Positions 1 to 11,056 of a stretch of DNA of 64,000 bases are shown piece after piece. Under the pieces are notes generated by a model that was given only the letters and a program-made list of their open reading frames with translations, was not told the origin of the DNA and did not search any database. Source of the DNA: Hofstenia miamia. Its lineage: Eukaryota > Xenacoelomorpha > Acoela > Hofsteniidae. The stretch lies in the NCBI GenBank assembly GCA_900660155.1, contig CABFPE010000728.1:155774-219773 (forward strand), in the 5' to 3' direction. The translations under genes and the position numbers were made by a program. Within the stretch, counting starts at the first letter, position 1; every line of letters starts with the position of its first letter.

Positions 1-385
1 ATATGGGAATATTATTAGTAGCCTATTATGTATTTGCCTTGCAGAGAGTATTGTGATTCATATATATATTACAAATTTTTATGAAATTTTAAACATAGCA
101 CAGTTATATCCAATTACATTGTATCATAGTATGCTCACTATAAGCTAAACTCAATAAATAGGTTTTGTCTGCTTAAATCTATCAAATGTCAAAGTTTAGA
201 GAAATATCTGATGCTGATAGATTCACAATAGTAGCATTACATGATGTCAGATAGCAGCTTACTTTTTCAAGGTGTTCACATCAATTCAAATAAGATTGTG
301 ATCTAGAATAGGACAAGTAAGAACTCAATGCTATGTCAGAATATTTCATCATAATCAGCATTGATAACCTATGACTGTCTCCTGA
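1..385. other. Left flank, no feature seen
   Basis: AT-rich non-coding DNA. It shows no similarity by eye to the LTR that follows. The junction at 385/386 is where the left LTR stops matching the other two LTRs, so it is the breakpoint of a truncation. Confidence 0.6.
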
Positions 386-612
386 GGAATCTTTAGAAAC
401 AGTTTAGTGCTCAACTAGTGCATGGTGCTACCCTATTTGTCTCACTTATTAATTTCTATCTCATAGCAAAGTAAACATCTCATTTTCATTGTTAGTTCTC
501 AGCTCACTAAATAATAGTCTGTAATTGCCAGATATTCGTGCTAGCCAATGGCATGGTATCATCACAGTGTAATCAAATATAAGTGCATGTATGTGTTGAA
601 TCAAACGGGAGG

Positions 613-618
613 TTTATT
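613..618 (-). terminator. LTR polyadenylation signal AATAAA
   Basis: TTTATT on the plus strand reads AATAAA on the element strand. It lies about 240 bases downstream of the LTR TATA box, the expected R-region layout. The same signal is at 19456-19461 in the right LTR and is retained in the truncated middle LTR. Confidence 0.6.
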
Positions 619-856
619 ATTTCCTTAGCCGTACCCGTATCCGTAACCTAATGAGTCCACAATTTGGGCTGGGAAGATCTAATGATCGCCAGGAGCTACG
701 TATCGCCCTGTGCCTTCAGAAAGCACTCCCAAATTGTCGCCGAGCTTAAGCAATTATTTTCATAATAAAAATAATACTAAGTAAAGTAACGGAGAGAAAA
801 GTGAACATTAATTGAAGCTAGATAAAATCTATTAACATTTCTCGACAGTGTTCCTC

Positions 857-864
857 ATTTTATA
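857..864 (-). promoter_or_regulatory. LTR TATA box
   Basis: Reads TATAAAAT on the minus strand, inside the LTR and upstream of the polyadenylation signal. It is conserved in the right LTR at 19697-19704 and missing from the truncated middle LTR. Confidence 0.6.
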
Positions 865-1125
865 CATGGTTAAAACAATAAATAACTACCTGTCTTAGTT
901 TACAATCAAAGTTAATCATTAGCTATTCATGTTATATTTTTCCCTCACAAATCAAATTCAATTTGAGCAACACATTTAGCACCATCGAGGGGACACAAGT
1001 TCTTTCGTAAACCTAAGCTCGAAATAACGAAATAAAATAACTCTGATGTCATGATGACGTCAGTACAAAAGAAAAATAAAAATCAACTAAATAATAATCA
1101 CGAATTTTCCCTGAGTGACTCTACA

Positions 1126-1136
1126 CGCCCCCCCTT
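1126..1136 (-). promoter_or_regulatory. Polypurine tract (plus-strand primer)
   Basis: The minus strand carries AAGGGGGGGCG directly before the TGTAGA that opens the 3' LTR. This is the expected position of the primer for plus-strand DNA synthesis. Copy 2 has lost the equivalent site in the central deletion. Confidence 0.85.
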
Positions 1137-1143
1137 GCTCAAA

Positions 1144-4100
1144 TTAATTTGGTGGTAACAGGTGGAGAGTGGGACCCGACACTATGCGTTGAGTAGCCAT
1201 CACCATTTCCATCGCAAGTTCACCTTCCCATTGTTCCAATTCAGCATACTGTGGCTCACGTGATAATTGCATTAAAACCTCCCTTTGGGTAACTACTTCA
1301 TCTTTCAGCTTAAAATAATGGATTGTTGGCAACCTGTTGCTGATGGGACAATTTTTTCGTAAGTTGTTTAAGCGACGAGTGAAGGTGTCGTGAAACCTTT
1401 CGTAGAGGCGAAATCCTTTCATAGCGATCATCAATGTCATTAATGCGTCGGTGTCAGAGGTGTGCGCGTCTTCTGATCAGATCTGACTGTCAGGGTAAAA
1501 ATGTTCAAATACTTCTCGCAAAGACCCCATACGGGTCGCATGATCCATAAATAAGGAGCAGAACTCCTGTACCTGACTCAGCGTCATTTCATCGGGATCG
1601 GAAATGTTGGCGCGAAGCATTGTGATGATTTCGATACGTTTTGTCACGTCGTAATATTTGGTTGTCGTCTCCACGTTATTGATCCACATAAGATCTCCAG
1701 CAGCTTGAAAGAGGATCAGCACTCGAGGATCGGTAGTTTGTATGACATCGTGGACCTTCTTCAATTGTTCACTAATGGCAGTTCCTTTATTAAAGACATC
1801 ACAGATGGTTAGCTTCCCATCTAGAAAAATTCTTTCCTTATTGTCCCCAGCTAATAACTTGCCACGTGCCGACTTGTATTCATCAGATCTCATCATTCTA
1901 TTCGCCTCTGCAGCTGTACTTACGTAGTTCATCTTATCAGGAAAGTTGACTGCGATTTTTTTCTTGTTCTTCTTCACTCGCCATTTTGGTTGAATCAGTG
2001 GAGTCTCCACGCAGGGGGGTGGGATACATAACAAATTTTCTTTACGAATGTGATTCTCTAACTCGGTGAATTGACACTTAGTTTGTAAAGTAGCGGTTCC
2101 AATGGTCACTGGATAATTTATCTGTGCATGCTTGATTGTGTCCCAGAATCGAGTCCTTAATCCAGATTTACGCAACTCCTCGACTTGTTTGTTCGAAATC
2201 TTTACTTTAGCAGTGGTGCATTCTACGTCCAAAGCTACTTGTCGCCCTGGAGATTGAAGAATGACCAGCTCCTCTTTCGAAAACATCTCGGTTAGACACC
2301 ATTTCATAAGGCCCAGCACGTCCTTTTCAGTGTTTTCCACTAGCACTCTATTGTTAATTGTCAACCCTGTATCAAAATCAGCTGGGTCATGTTCTACCAT
2401 GAGGATCCTTTCATTCTCAGTAATGGACCATTGAGGTGTAGGTTGGGGTGATCCTCCAAATTTCTCTAAATTTACCTTCTCAATAAGATCTCGGATATGG
2501 GGAGATAATTGTACTGATGACGTAGCCAACAATTCTTCCTCTCTGAAAAACTGCTCTGGGGTCTTCATAACCTGTTCAAATATGGTAATAGGAATTATTC
2601 TTCCTTCCTTCTTGACTTGTCTGGTGGATTCTGCGAATTGTCCGTATCCACACTCTGGATAAGAGATCCGGTGTCCATCAAAGAATTTTTCGTTCTTTTC
2701 TATCACTTCTCTCATTCTTATGAAATCCAAAAACTTCGTCGTAGAACCAGGTTTCCTTGCAATTAATCTTTTGGTGCTTAACGGTGCGTTCTCTGAAGAA
2801 AAGATGGCAAACTTAGTTTCGGCAGTGGCTCCCCACATATATTTTTTCATAGTCTCAGAGAAAATATTTATGTCCGACAGACAAATTCCCAATCTATTAC
2901 TAATCAGAATGATCGACATTTTCCCAGTTGTACTACTCGCCCCCACCAGTCGGGCATAATATTTTTCGTAGTGATCCATTGCTCGATTAGTTTTACACGG
3001 TGATGAAGGCGGCACGCATTTGTGTAACAGCCAATTTTTTACCTTCCATGCTAAAGGGCAGATTGCAATTTCGTGAACAGCTGTTTTTGACAGAGATTTC
3101 CGTTTATTTTGATCGATGGGTAACGTTATGTGGGGGTCTCTAGTTAGATAAATCAACAAAATCCATATGGCACCTCTAGCGTAAAGATCAGGTACTCTAT
3201 CTTCTGAGAACAACATTGTTTTGAAATTCTTTCGGTCCTGAATCTCGTAAGAGAATTTTATCTCTCGTAACACTCTTTCGACTGATGTATGGTAGTGAGA
3301 GCTAGGGCTTTCGATGTTGATGTTGGGCCAGTCTGACTCGGGGTTTTTCGTGGCTTTTATTTCTGTCCAGATGTCTTGGATTTCTTGTAGAGTTTTAACA
3401 CTTTGAGCAAAAGCAAAGCTGACCCTCATGTCTGTTATGTTGTGTAGTGCGGTTACGTTGAGCAGTTCCAAAGTTTGTGACTGCAATATGGTGTCGATTA
3501 TTAGTTTTTTATCCACAGCAAGTTTGTGGGAGGGGATTTTTTCACATAGCAAAAGATCTGTGAGTAATAGTTTTGTAATCGATTGTATGTTAGAGTTTGG
3601 CATTGAAATCTGACTGTAGTATGATCTATAGAGAATGAGGAAATTTTCCATTCTATAATGTAAGCTTTCAATCGCTTCGGGGATGTGGTCTTCATATTCT
3701 TCTCAGAGAACTATAACTAGACGTATTCCTTCAACTTTTGCTATCCGGTACGCAATTTCTATCTGCTCCATAATATTTTCATCTTGTACTTCATGAACTC
3801 TCAAAAAATAGATGATCAACAAGTTTGGGAAATCAATATTGACTGAGTCAAAACTTCGTATGGTACTGCCGCTATTTAAAAACTTACAGAGGTTATGTAT
3901 ATGGAAATCTTCGTCGAAGGAGACGTGTACTGTGCTTCGCCAATATAAACGGCTGATTTCTTCGAGCATGCCGGAATCCTAACAGATAATACAATTTATT
4001 GGTGGACGTTTTTCGGCGTCAATTAGAAATGGTATTATATCAATTGAACAACTTAGCTTTTTAGTGTTGTAGGTCCAGCGTAATTGATCCTGAGTAGCTT

Positions 4101-4554
4101 CCGAAATGTTATCACGAATGTAATGTACCGCTCTACGTGGAGCTATGAAATAGGGGTGTAACGTATCTGCACCAACTGTGGACATCTTTTTCTTGTGGTC
4201 TTCCATTTTCTGAGATCTGATTGAGGATGTAACGGAAGTATCTGAGGTTGAGGGGGCTATCAAGTCACTCTTAGGGGATGTATTTACAGGTTGAATTACA
4301 CTAAAAGGGGTACGTAAAGTTTCAAGTTTTAAAGTTTTCGAAGTTGATTGTGCCAGCTCTGCTCGCGCGCGTGGAGGTACGTATCCCCCCACGGAGTAGC
4401 GAGATGAGGACGGTGTTGATGCTGTCTGCTCACCTAAGCGTGGAGCTACGTATCGCCCACACGGTATAGGGTTCTCCTCAGCACCTTCTTGTCGTCCTCG
4501 TTTATGGGCCTCATCGCGCTTGGATGAGGAGGAACCATCGTGACTAACCTCCAT
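1144..4554 (-). pseudogene. Third ORF (ORF3) of copy 1, unknown function, three stops
   Basis: About 1,136 codons downstream of pol, in the slot where env sits in errantiviruses. The ATG at 4554 overlaps the pol stop (4544-4546) in a different frame, so expression would need a spliced RNA or reinitiation. In-frame stops at 3979-3981 (TAG), 3703-3705 (TGA) and 1477-1479 (TGA) break it; copy 2 has sense codons at the first two. The first 150 residues are Ser/Arg/Pro-rich and repeat a YVAPR/YVPPR motif. The rest looks globular and rich in Ile, Leu and Lys. I see no signal peptide, transmembrane segment, furin site, zinc finger, DDE, RT or RNase H motif, so it is not a recognisable envelope. A block reading VLILFQAAGDLM only faintly recalls SGNH hydrolases. 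Function unknown. Confidence 0.85.
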
Positions 4555-7500
4555 CTTTCGTCTCACTCTGCGACGACGGGACGGAGGAGCTGGCAACTCG
4601 CGTTTCTTCCCTATCAGTATCATTCCTAAACATAATGTTAAGGTCCCAAATATTGGGATCATAAGTTTGATTAACTCTAGTACGCCTTGAAGGCAAAACT
4701 CGTGGACTACAATTTTCTATTATATCAGGTTCGAACTCAGTGTCATCTAAGGTGTCCTCAGAAAATTCTGTTAAGTTATCATAAGTGGCGTATTCGTCAA
4801 CACCATTATCAATTAAAGTATATTCGTTGTTGTCATCGATGATGACATTTTCAATGTCTTTAATTGCTCGTTTCAATCTCTGGAAGTGTACAGTTCTCCC
4901 GTTACTAAGTGTGTATGTGTTATGGTCGAGCACTTTCTCTATTGTAAATGGTCCCTGCCAATTATTGGCTAATTTCCTTACTTGATTGTGATCAGTTGTG
5001 ACACGTGGCAAATATGCGAATACCTTATCACCACGTCGATGAGATTCGCCATATAATTTTTTATTAAATGTTCGCTTCTGCCTTATACATGACTGGTTGG
5101 TATTATGAACTATAGTTAAATGAATTTCCTGCATGTCACTTAATAGTTGATTGACATATCTTTCTAGTGTTATTTCGGAATAATTCGGGTACATCATAGA
5201 TAAGGAAGTTAGAGCCTCACGCCCGAACATGGCTTTAAAGGGACTTATTCCAGTTGTCGAGTGAACTGACGTGTTGTAGAAAAATTCAACACCCTCTATT
5301 ACTCGTCGCCAATTTTTTCCTGCTGCTCGTGACACTGCAACTCTAATCAATTTTATCAGAGTTCTATTGAGTCACTCCACCAATCCATTTGCTTGAGGGT
5401 GGTACGCAGTGGTAAAGTCATGTAATATTTCCAATTCAGCCATAAGGGTTTTCATTAAATTATTTTCAAATTGCGGACCACGATCTGAAACCAGATGAGA
5501 CATAGGACCATACTTTAAAATCCACTCTTTGACTATTTTATCAGCTACTTTTTCGGCAAGTGTGCTGTCCATGGGAATGATTCGGGCGTACTTGGTGAAG
5601 TGATCAACGAGTACTAAGAGGTACTGAAAACCCTCACTATCACGAGACAATTGCTCCAGATCGATGTGGACGATCTCATTTGGGCTTGTAGCAGCGCGAC
5701 ACTCTAGTTCGGCGCGTTGTTCTGGAAAGTGAGCAGAATTATTTAGCAGACATTTTTTACATTTGTCAATTACGTCTTGCACTGTGGCTCTAATACCAAT
5801 AGTGACATAGCAAGAATTAAATGTCTTTTCCGTTTGAATAATCCCCAAGTGACCTTTCTCATGAACTCTCCTCACTAGGTCCCTTTTGAAGTATTCTGGG
5901 ATAGCAAGACGGTTGTTTCGACTTTTTACATATAATAGGCCTTTTTCCGTTGTTGACCAATTGTATCGGTTATAATATCTTACCGCCGTTGGTGAAAGGG
6001 GAAAAAAGGGGTCCTTCATCCTCTTCATAATATCAGATAAAATAAGATCATTTTGTTGGTGTCTAATAATTTCGTCTTCAGAGATTTCCTCGCGGATTAG
6101 AATTGGAAGAATTTCCTTACCATTCCTATCGGCATTTATTTCGGGGATTAAATCATACTCTGTGTGGGGTATGAATGCAAACGGTACTTTTTCCCCAGCT
6201 GGCTTTTTCAGATCTCGTTCATAGCTTGGCAACGCGGTCCAATAATCGGCATTCAAATGTAAACGTCCAGGGCGATGTTTGATAGAAAATGAAAAGTCGT
6301 TGAGGTATTCGATCCACCTGGCTACTATATTGGATCGATCTCCTGAAAACTTCTTAAGCCAGGCCAGTGCGCTATTGTTGGTGCGCACTACGAATTTCCT
6401 GCCTAGAATGAAATATCGAAACTTCTTTAGCGACTCTACTAACGCTAGCATTTCACATTTGGTTGCGCCGTAGTTTTTCTCGGCAGCCCTTAACTTTCTG
6501 CTGAAGTACTGCACTGGACACTCAACTCCATTTATCTCTTGGCTCAACACACCGCTAATGGCGACAGCACTGGCATCGCAATCGACAATGAATTCTTTTG
6601 TATAGTCTGGGGTGTTTAATGACGGTATCTTCTGTAGCTCGGACTTAATACCTTCCAATGCCTCTTGCTCAGTCCACGTCCACTTAAACTCATGGGATTT
6701 TTTAAGTAATTGAGTAATAGACTTCGTTTTTTCAGCTAGGTCAGGGAGGAACATTCCGTAATAATTCAGGAATCCCATTAGCCTCTGCACGTCTTTTTTG
6801 CTCCGGGGTGTCTCGATTCGTTCTAAAAACTGTTTTGCATTGGTTTTAATCGAAATTCGTCCGTGTTCGATCACCCGACCAAGGAACGTGACTTTAATCT
6901 GGGCTAAAGAACATTTATTCCCATTCACCTTGAGACCAGCTTTTTGTAATAACTCCAAGGTTCTATGCAATTTCTCGAGATGTTCATTGAAAGTATCACT
7001 GGCTACCAGAATGTCATCTATATATGCGGAAATCCCCGGTTCAAGAATATTAGAGTCGTTTGTTAACACCTTGGTGACATATCGCTGGAACGTCGCAGGC
7101 GCATTACATAACCCGAATGCCATGTATTTCCATTCGTATAGGCCATAGGGCGTAATGAATGCGGTCTTCGGAATATCGGATTGACGCATTGGTACCTGCC
7201 AATAGGCTTTACAAAGATCGAGGCAAGAGAAAAACTTATACTTGCTGGCGTCGTAGAGTAGATCTTCAATTCTAGGTAGTGGATAAGCATCTTTAACTGT
7301 AATGTCATTGAGTTTCCGGAAATCAATGCAGAGCCTGTACTTTTCCCCTTGTCTAATAAACACGGTGGGGGCTGCATAGGGACTATTGCTTCCCTGAATG
7401 ATTCCGCTCTCTATTAAGTCTTTGAGAATTTTTTCATATTCCATTTTTAGGTTTTCTGGAACTCGACGAACAGGTAGGCGGATGGGCTTCTCTTGCTTTA

Positions 7501-8443
7501 ATTCAATCGCATGCTCTTCTCCGATTGCTTGCCCCACACTGATTGTACCATAATTAAACACTTCACTTTTGCTACGCAGTATTGAAATAAGGGACTTCTT
7601 CTCACTATCCTTTAGATGTGAATGGGTCTCATTATTCACAGTGGGGATCTTAACGGTAGGCAAATCTTCAAGATCATGGATGGCAGTACAAATCGATAAA
7701 CAGGAAGTCTCTACACTTTCAACCCGGACTGGCACACCGATTATTTGGAGATCAGATTCCTTGAATCGCACTGGGCGTGTTGATCCGTTCAGAATGGTTA
7801 CGTATGTTTTTCCCGAGCTCACTTTACACAAGTCGGGCGAAAAGGAGATGCCTTTGATATATTTGCCCTTTTGGCCCGCAATCATCACATCACCATTCGT
7901 TTCCAAATTCGAAAACACAGCTACTCGGGTCCAATGTTTAGCTTCTAAGTAAACAGGTTCCTTTAAATTGAACACAACTTCTCGCTCTGGAATCGTTGCT
8001 AGCTGTGTGGCGTCTTGGTCTTTTATAGATATGGTGTTATTTTTATAATCGATTACACATGAATTTTTTTCCAAAAAATCATTTCCCAAAATCAAGTCGT
8101 AAGGAAGCTGATGATTAGCAGTATCAATAACAATCAAATCTATTTCGAATTGTTCGGTACGGATTTTTAATGCGGCATTCTTTAATTTCCCTTTTAAAGA
8201 TATTGGGTTTCCTGATGCATCGATCAGTTTAATGTCGGCTGAAGAATTGATTGAATCACGGGTAAAACAAATGTCTTTGCAGCATTCGTCACTGATTATT
8301 GATGCTGCAGCTCCGGTATCGATAGTAGCATTAATGATTCTTCCGTTCATTTCCACAGGAATTAGGTTCTTTCTTATCATGTTAGTGATCACTAATACAT
8401 CCTGTGCACGTTTTGAGGGAGTCGGCGCTCCCGTTAATTTAAA
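4544..8443 (-). pseudogene. pol: pol of copy 1: protease, RT, RNase H, integrase; one stop
   Basis: 1,300 codons counted from the frameshift site. Aspartic protease has DTGAA near residue 43. RT has LPRIEDLL, FSCLDLCKAYWQV and the YIDD active site near 474. RNase H has DCDASAV near 621. Integrase has an HHCC zinc module starting with HEKGH near 858, then a DD35E core (HIDL, SDRGPQF, NGLVE) and a GPF-type C-terminal module (NNWQGPF). An in-frame TGA at 5372-5374 follows directly after the catalytic Glu, so readthrough or repair would be needed for a full integrase. It ends at 4544-4546 and overlaps ORF3 by 11 bases. Apart from the TGA all visible catalytic residues are present, making this the better preserved pol of the two. 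Confidence 0.95.
8417..8443 (-). promoter_or_regulatory. gag-pol -1 frameshift site with hairpin
   Basis: The last gag codons before TAA are CAT TTA AAT, giving the slippery heptamer T TTA AAT (8437-8443) in the correct phase. Slipping back one base leads straight into the open pol frame. Four bases after the heptamer, GGGAG (8428-8432) can pair with CTCCC (8417-8421) across a six-base loop. Heptamer, spacer and hairpin fit programmed -1 frameshifting as in retroviruses. The heptamer is unchanged in copy 2 (17593-17599). Confidence 0.8.
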
Positions 8444-10203
8444 TGGGACGACTCGTTTTCTGTTAAGTCTACTAATAATGTATCGGGAGGATTGACAGCC
8501 AGCTGCTCGTCAACTATGAAACCCTCACCTTCGGCCACAATTTGAATCTTTGCTTTACAATTTGATTTGAAATGACCCTTCTCGCCACAATGGAAACATC
8601 TGACTGAAGACATGTCGAACTCCTTCTTCAGAATGGTCTTTTTAGGTTCCGTTTTTCCGGTGGTACCAGAGAGCTCATAGACATCTTTATCAATTCGATT
8701 GGAATTATAAATCATGTAGACTACGCTGATCGCTTTCCTTATGATATCATGCAAACTCTCTTCTGGGTCGCATTTCATTTCCAGGCGACTACGGATTGAG
8801 GGAGGAAATCCTCTACAGATGTACGAGAAAAGATCATGTCTAGAGTATTCGGGAGACAGACTACTCAATCGAAAAAGTCGCTCGACTTGCGTAATGTAAT
8901 TTTGAATATCGTCACCTCTCTTAAAAGACATATCACAAAGCAGCGTCTTATACTGGTGTTTTATATGAGGAGCCTTATAGTGATCTTCAAAAAATCCGAC
9001 TAACAATTGATAATCAGTTTTGACATGTTGATCCAACATCATATATTGATTATATGCGAGCCCACTCAAATACAGTGGAAATTGTGATATGGCGTCTTCT
9101 TGAGAGGTCTTGTATTGTTTCATGTGAAGCTCGAATAGGAAAAACCATTCTTCAAAGGACTGTGAAACTGCATCGATCTGCCCCGTGAACTTGGGTAAAA
9201 CCGAATGTTTACTGTGCACTGGTATCTGCCCAGGAGTCTCAACAGGGAGAATTGAACTACGAAATCAGGGTCGTCTATCAGAGGGACTACCATTCAGCGG
9301 ACTCAAGGCATCAGACGTATGTTCCTTTGAGCTGGTAAATGCAGAAACGCGAGGTGGCTGCGTGGAATGTGTAGAACTGAACTCTCGATCTCTTGGGGGA
9401 GTTGCTACTGTGGTAATTGATGCTTGCGTGAATGTAGGAATAGATGACACAAAGGAATTTGTGCAAGACGACACTGAAGGAGGAGGAATCATCTTATTCC
9501 TTTCGTCGCATTGAGAAGATGTCGGTGCATCCATAGGGGTTACCTTTCTATTTCTATCTTGAATCATCTGGGCGAATTTATCAGTTATCGTCTCAGCTAA
9601 CTCCCCTAAAGCTTCAGTTAAGGTAGCATGAGTAACGAATTCATCAATCGGAAGTTTTGATAGATTAGCCTCTTCTGACTTAGCCATCTGAGTTTTTAAT
9701 TCGTGAATTTGTAATTCCAAGGCAACAGTTGATTCTAGCATCCGCATTTCCATTTTCTGATACGCAACATGTTGCGTATTAAGTTCGGCTTGAAGAGATT
9801 CGACTTGGCGCTCACTGTCCATTCTCATAGCGACTTGCTGTGATAAAGCATCTTTCAAATGCTTGATTTCCATCTGTTGGGTATCAAAACGGGGCAAGGA
9901 GCTCATTACATTGTCAATACGATGATCAGGATGAAACAGAATGGGAGGAGCATTTTGGGTATTCAAAACTCTGCGAAGCCATCGCTGGATGTCAGGGCTG
10001 CTAGTACCCTCACGTGGATACGGACTGGTTGATGCCAGATGATCTAGATGTTGGGATGTTTGGGTAGGAGAAGTCAGAGGACAGAAATCTAACAACGATC
10101 CAACGGTGCAAGGGGCAACGTCCTGGTTGCCAATGCTTACACAGGGGACACTCGGAGGAGTCCCAAAAGTAGGAGAATAAGTAACTGTACGATTTGAATC
10201 CAT
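8434..10203 (-). pseudogene. gag: gag of copy 1, one internal stop
   Basis: 590 codons from the ATG at 10203; the frame is open further upstream, but this methionine is shared with copy 2 and follows the leader. The N-terminal third is Ser/Thr/Pro-rich, followed by a long heptad-rich coiled coil (about residues 100-190). A TGA at 9265-9267 breaks the frame; the sequence continues in frame with a capsid-like helical region and a CCHC knuckle (CFHCGEKGHFKSNC) near the C-terminus. Gag packages the element RNA and forms the particle. The stop could be a C-to-T change, but copy 2 has deleted this part, so the ancestral codon cannot be read here. Confidence 0.9.
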
Positions 10204-10624
10204 TAGTCTACAAGAAAAGTAACAAGAAATAATAACTATAATAACTGACACTTGGGAGCACTTCCCAACTACAGAAGAAACACACAGCTCATAGAAATCA
10301 CAGAATCCAAACCCAAATGTGGGGTTACGGCAGCACTTGGTAATAAATCCAACACATAGAGCACTGAGACAAGAACAGAGTTGTAACAGGTAAAACATAC
10401 CATACACAAGCAGAACACTTAAAATCACAATTGCTCTCCCAATAGAGAGAAGAAGGATCTGTATACATCAGTTGGCAGATTTGCACTGAAATCCAATCAC
10501 AGTCAGGGGAAACAACTATCCCAGCTGACGAGCACCAAAACTAAACTGAAAACCAAATCCAAACCATCAAAAGAGACAACCCAGAGTATGTTGTTATCAT
10601 GTCAGCGTCTTGTCATGGTCGCCA
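10204..10624 (-). other. Leader and tRNA-Arg primer binding site of copy 1
   Basis: Untranslated leader between the 5' LTR and gag. The primer binding site is 10607-10624, directly next to the LTR. On the minus strand it begins TGGCGACC, complementary to the 3' end of an animal tRNA-Arg(UCG), with two apparent C-to-T changes from a perfect 18-base match. A tRNA-Arg primer is also known in the mdg1/412 group. The leader has no other feature I can support. Confidence 0.75.
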
Positions 10625-11056
10625 TGTAGAATCGTGGGCTGTGATTATACTAGAAACTAATTGACAACAGCCCTGATTCCAGAGAAACAGAAAAAGAGAG
10701 AATAAATTAATATAAACATTGGTAATTCATCCAAGTATTTGATACTTTTGATAGTTCGTTCCAAGATGACCAACTACAATGGCTTCCAGCCAAAGCGGAA
10801 TCTTTAGAAACAGTTTAGTGCTCGATTAGTGCATGGTGCTACCCTATTTGTCTCACTTATTAATTTCTATCTCATAGCAAAGAAAACATCTCATTTTCAT
10901 TGTTAGTTCTCAGCTCACTAAATAATAGTCTGTAATTGCCAGACATTCGTGCTAGCCAACAGCATGGTATCATCACAGTGTAATCAAATATAAGTGCATG
11001 TATGTGTTGAATCAAACGGGAGGTTTATTATTTCCTTAGCCGTACCCGTATCCATA
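10625..11056 (-). repeat. Middle LTR, truncated
   Basis: It starts TGTAGA next to the primer binding site and matches the other LTRs until a TAAC tetranucleotide at the junction, where it jumps into ORF3 of copy 2. It retains the AATAAA signal and lacks the TATA box and U3. Relative to the right LTR it also lacks about 26 bases near 10665. It serves both as the 5' LTR of copy 1 and as what remains of the 3' LTR of copy 2. Confidence 0.9.

Larger units (their letters stand above)
386..1125 (-). repeat. 3' LTR of copy 1, outer end truncated
   Basis: It matches the complete right LTR (19031-19966) over this span. Its inner edge ends TCTACA on the plus strand, so on the minus strand the LTR begins TGTAGA, the inverted terminal repeat. 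The first 172 bases of the full LTR (compare 10625-10796) are missing at the left edge. It contains the TATA box and the AATAAA signal. The variant near 631-647 is shared with the middle LTR and not the right LTR, which pairs left and middle as the two LTRs of one insertion. Confidence 0.92.
386..11056 (-). mobile_element. Ty3/gypsy-type LTR retrotransposon, copy 1
   Basis: Order on the minus strand: partial 5' LTR (10625-11056), primer binding site, gag, pol, a third ORF, polypurine tract, and 3' LTR (386-1125). PR-RT-RNase H-IN is the Ty3/gypsy order. Stops interrupt gag (one), pol (one) and the third ORF (three), so this copy is dead. The 3' LTR has lost about 172 bases at its outer end. 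The 5' LTR has lost its U3 half including the TATA box, so copy 1 has no promoter of its own. No target duplication can be checked because both outer ends are gone. Confidence 0.95.

Noticed and set aside
1240-1900. ORF3 C-terminal region as an SGNH hydrolase
   Set aside because: Only a loose likeness around a GDL tripeptide; no catalytic Ser, Gly, Asn and His set could be placed.
1144-4554. ORF3 as a retroviral envelope
   Set aside because: No signal peptide, transmembrane anchor, cleavage site or glycoprotein-like cysteine pattern is visible.
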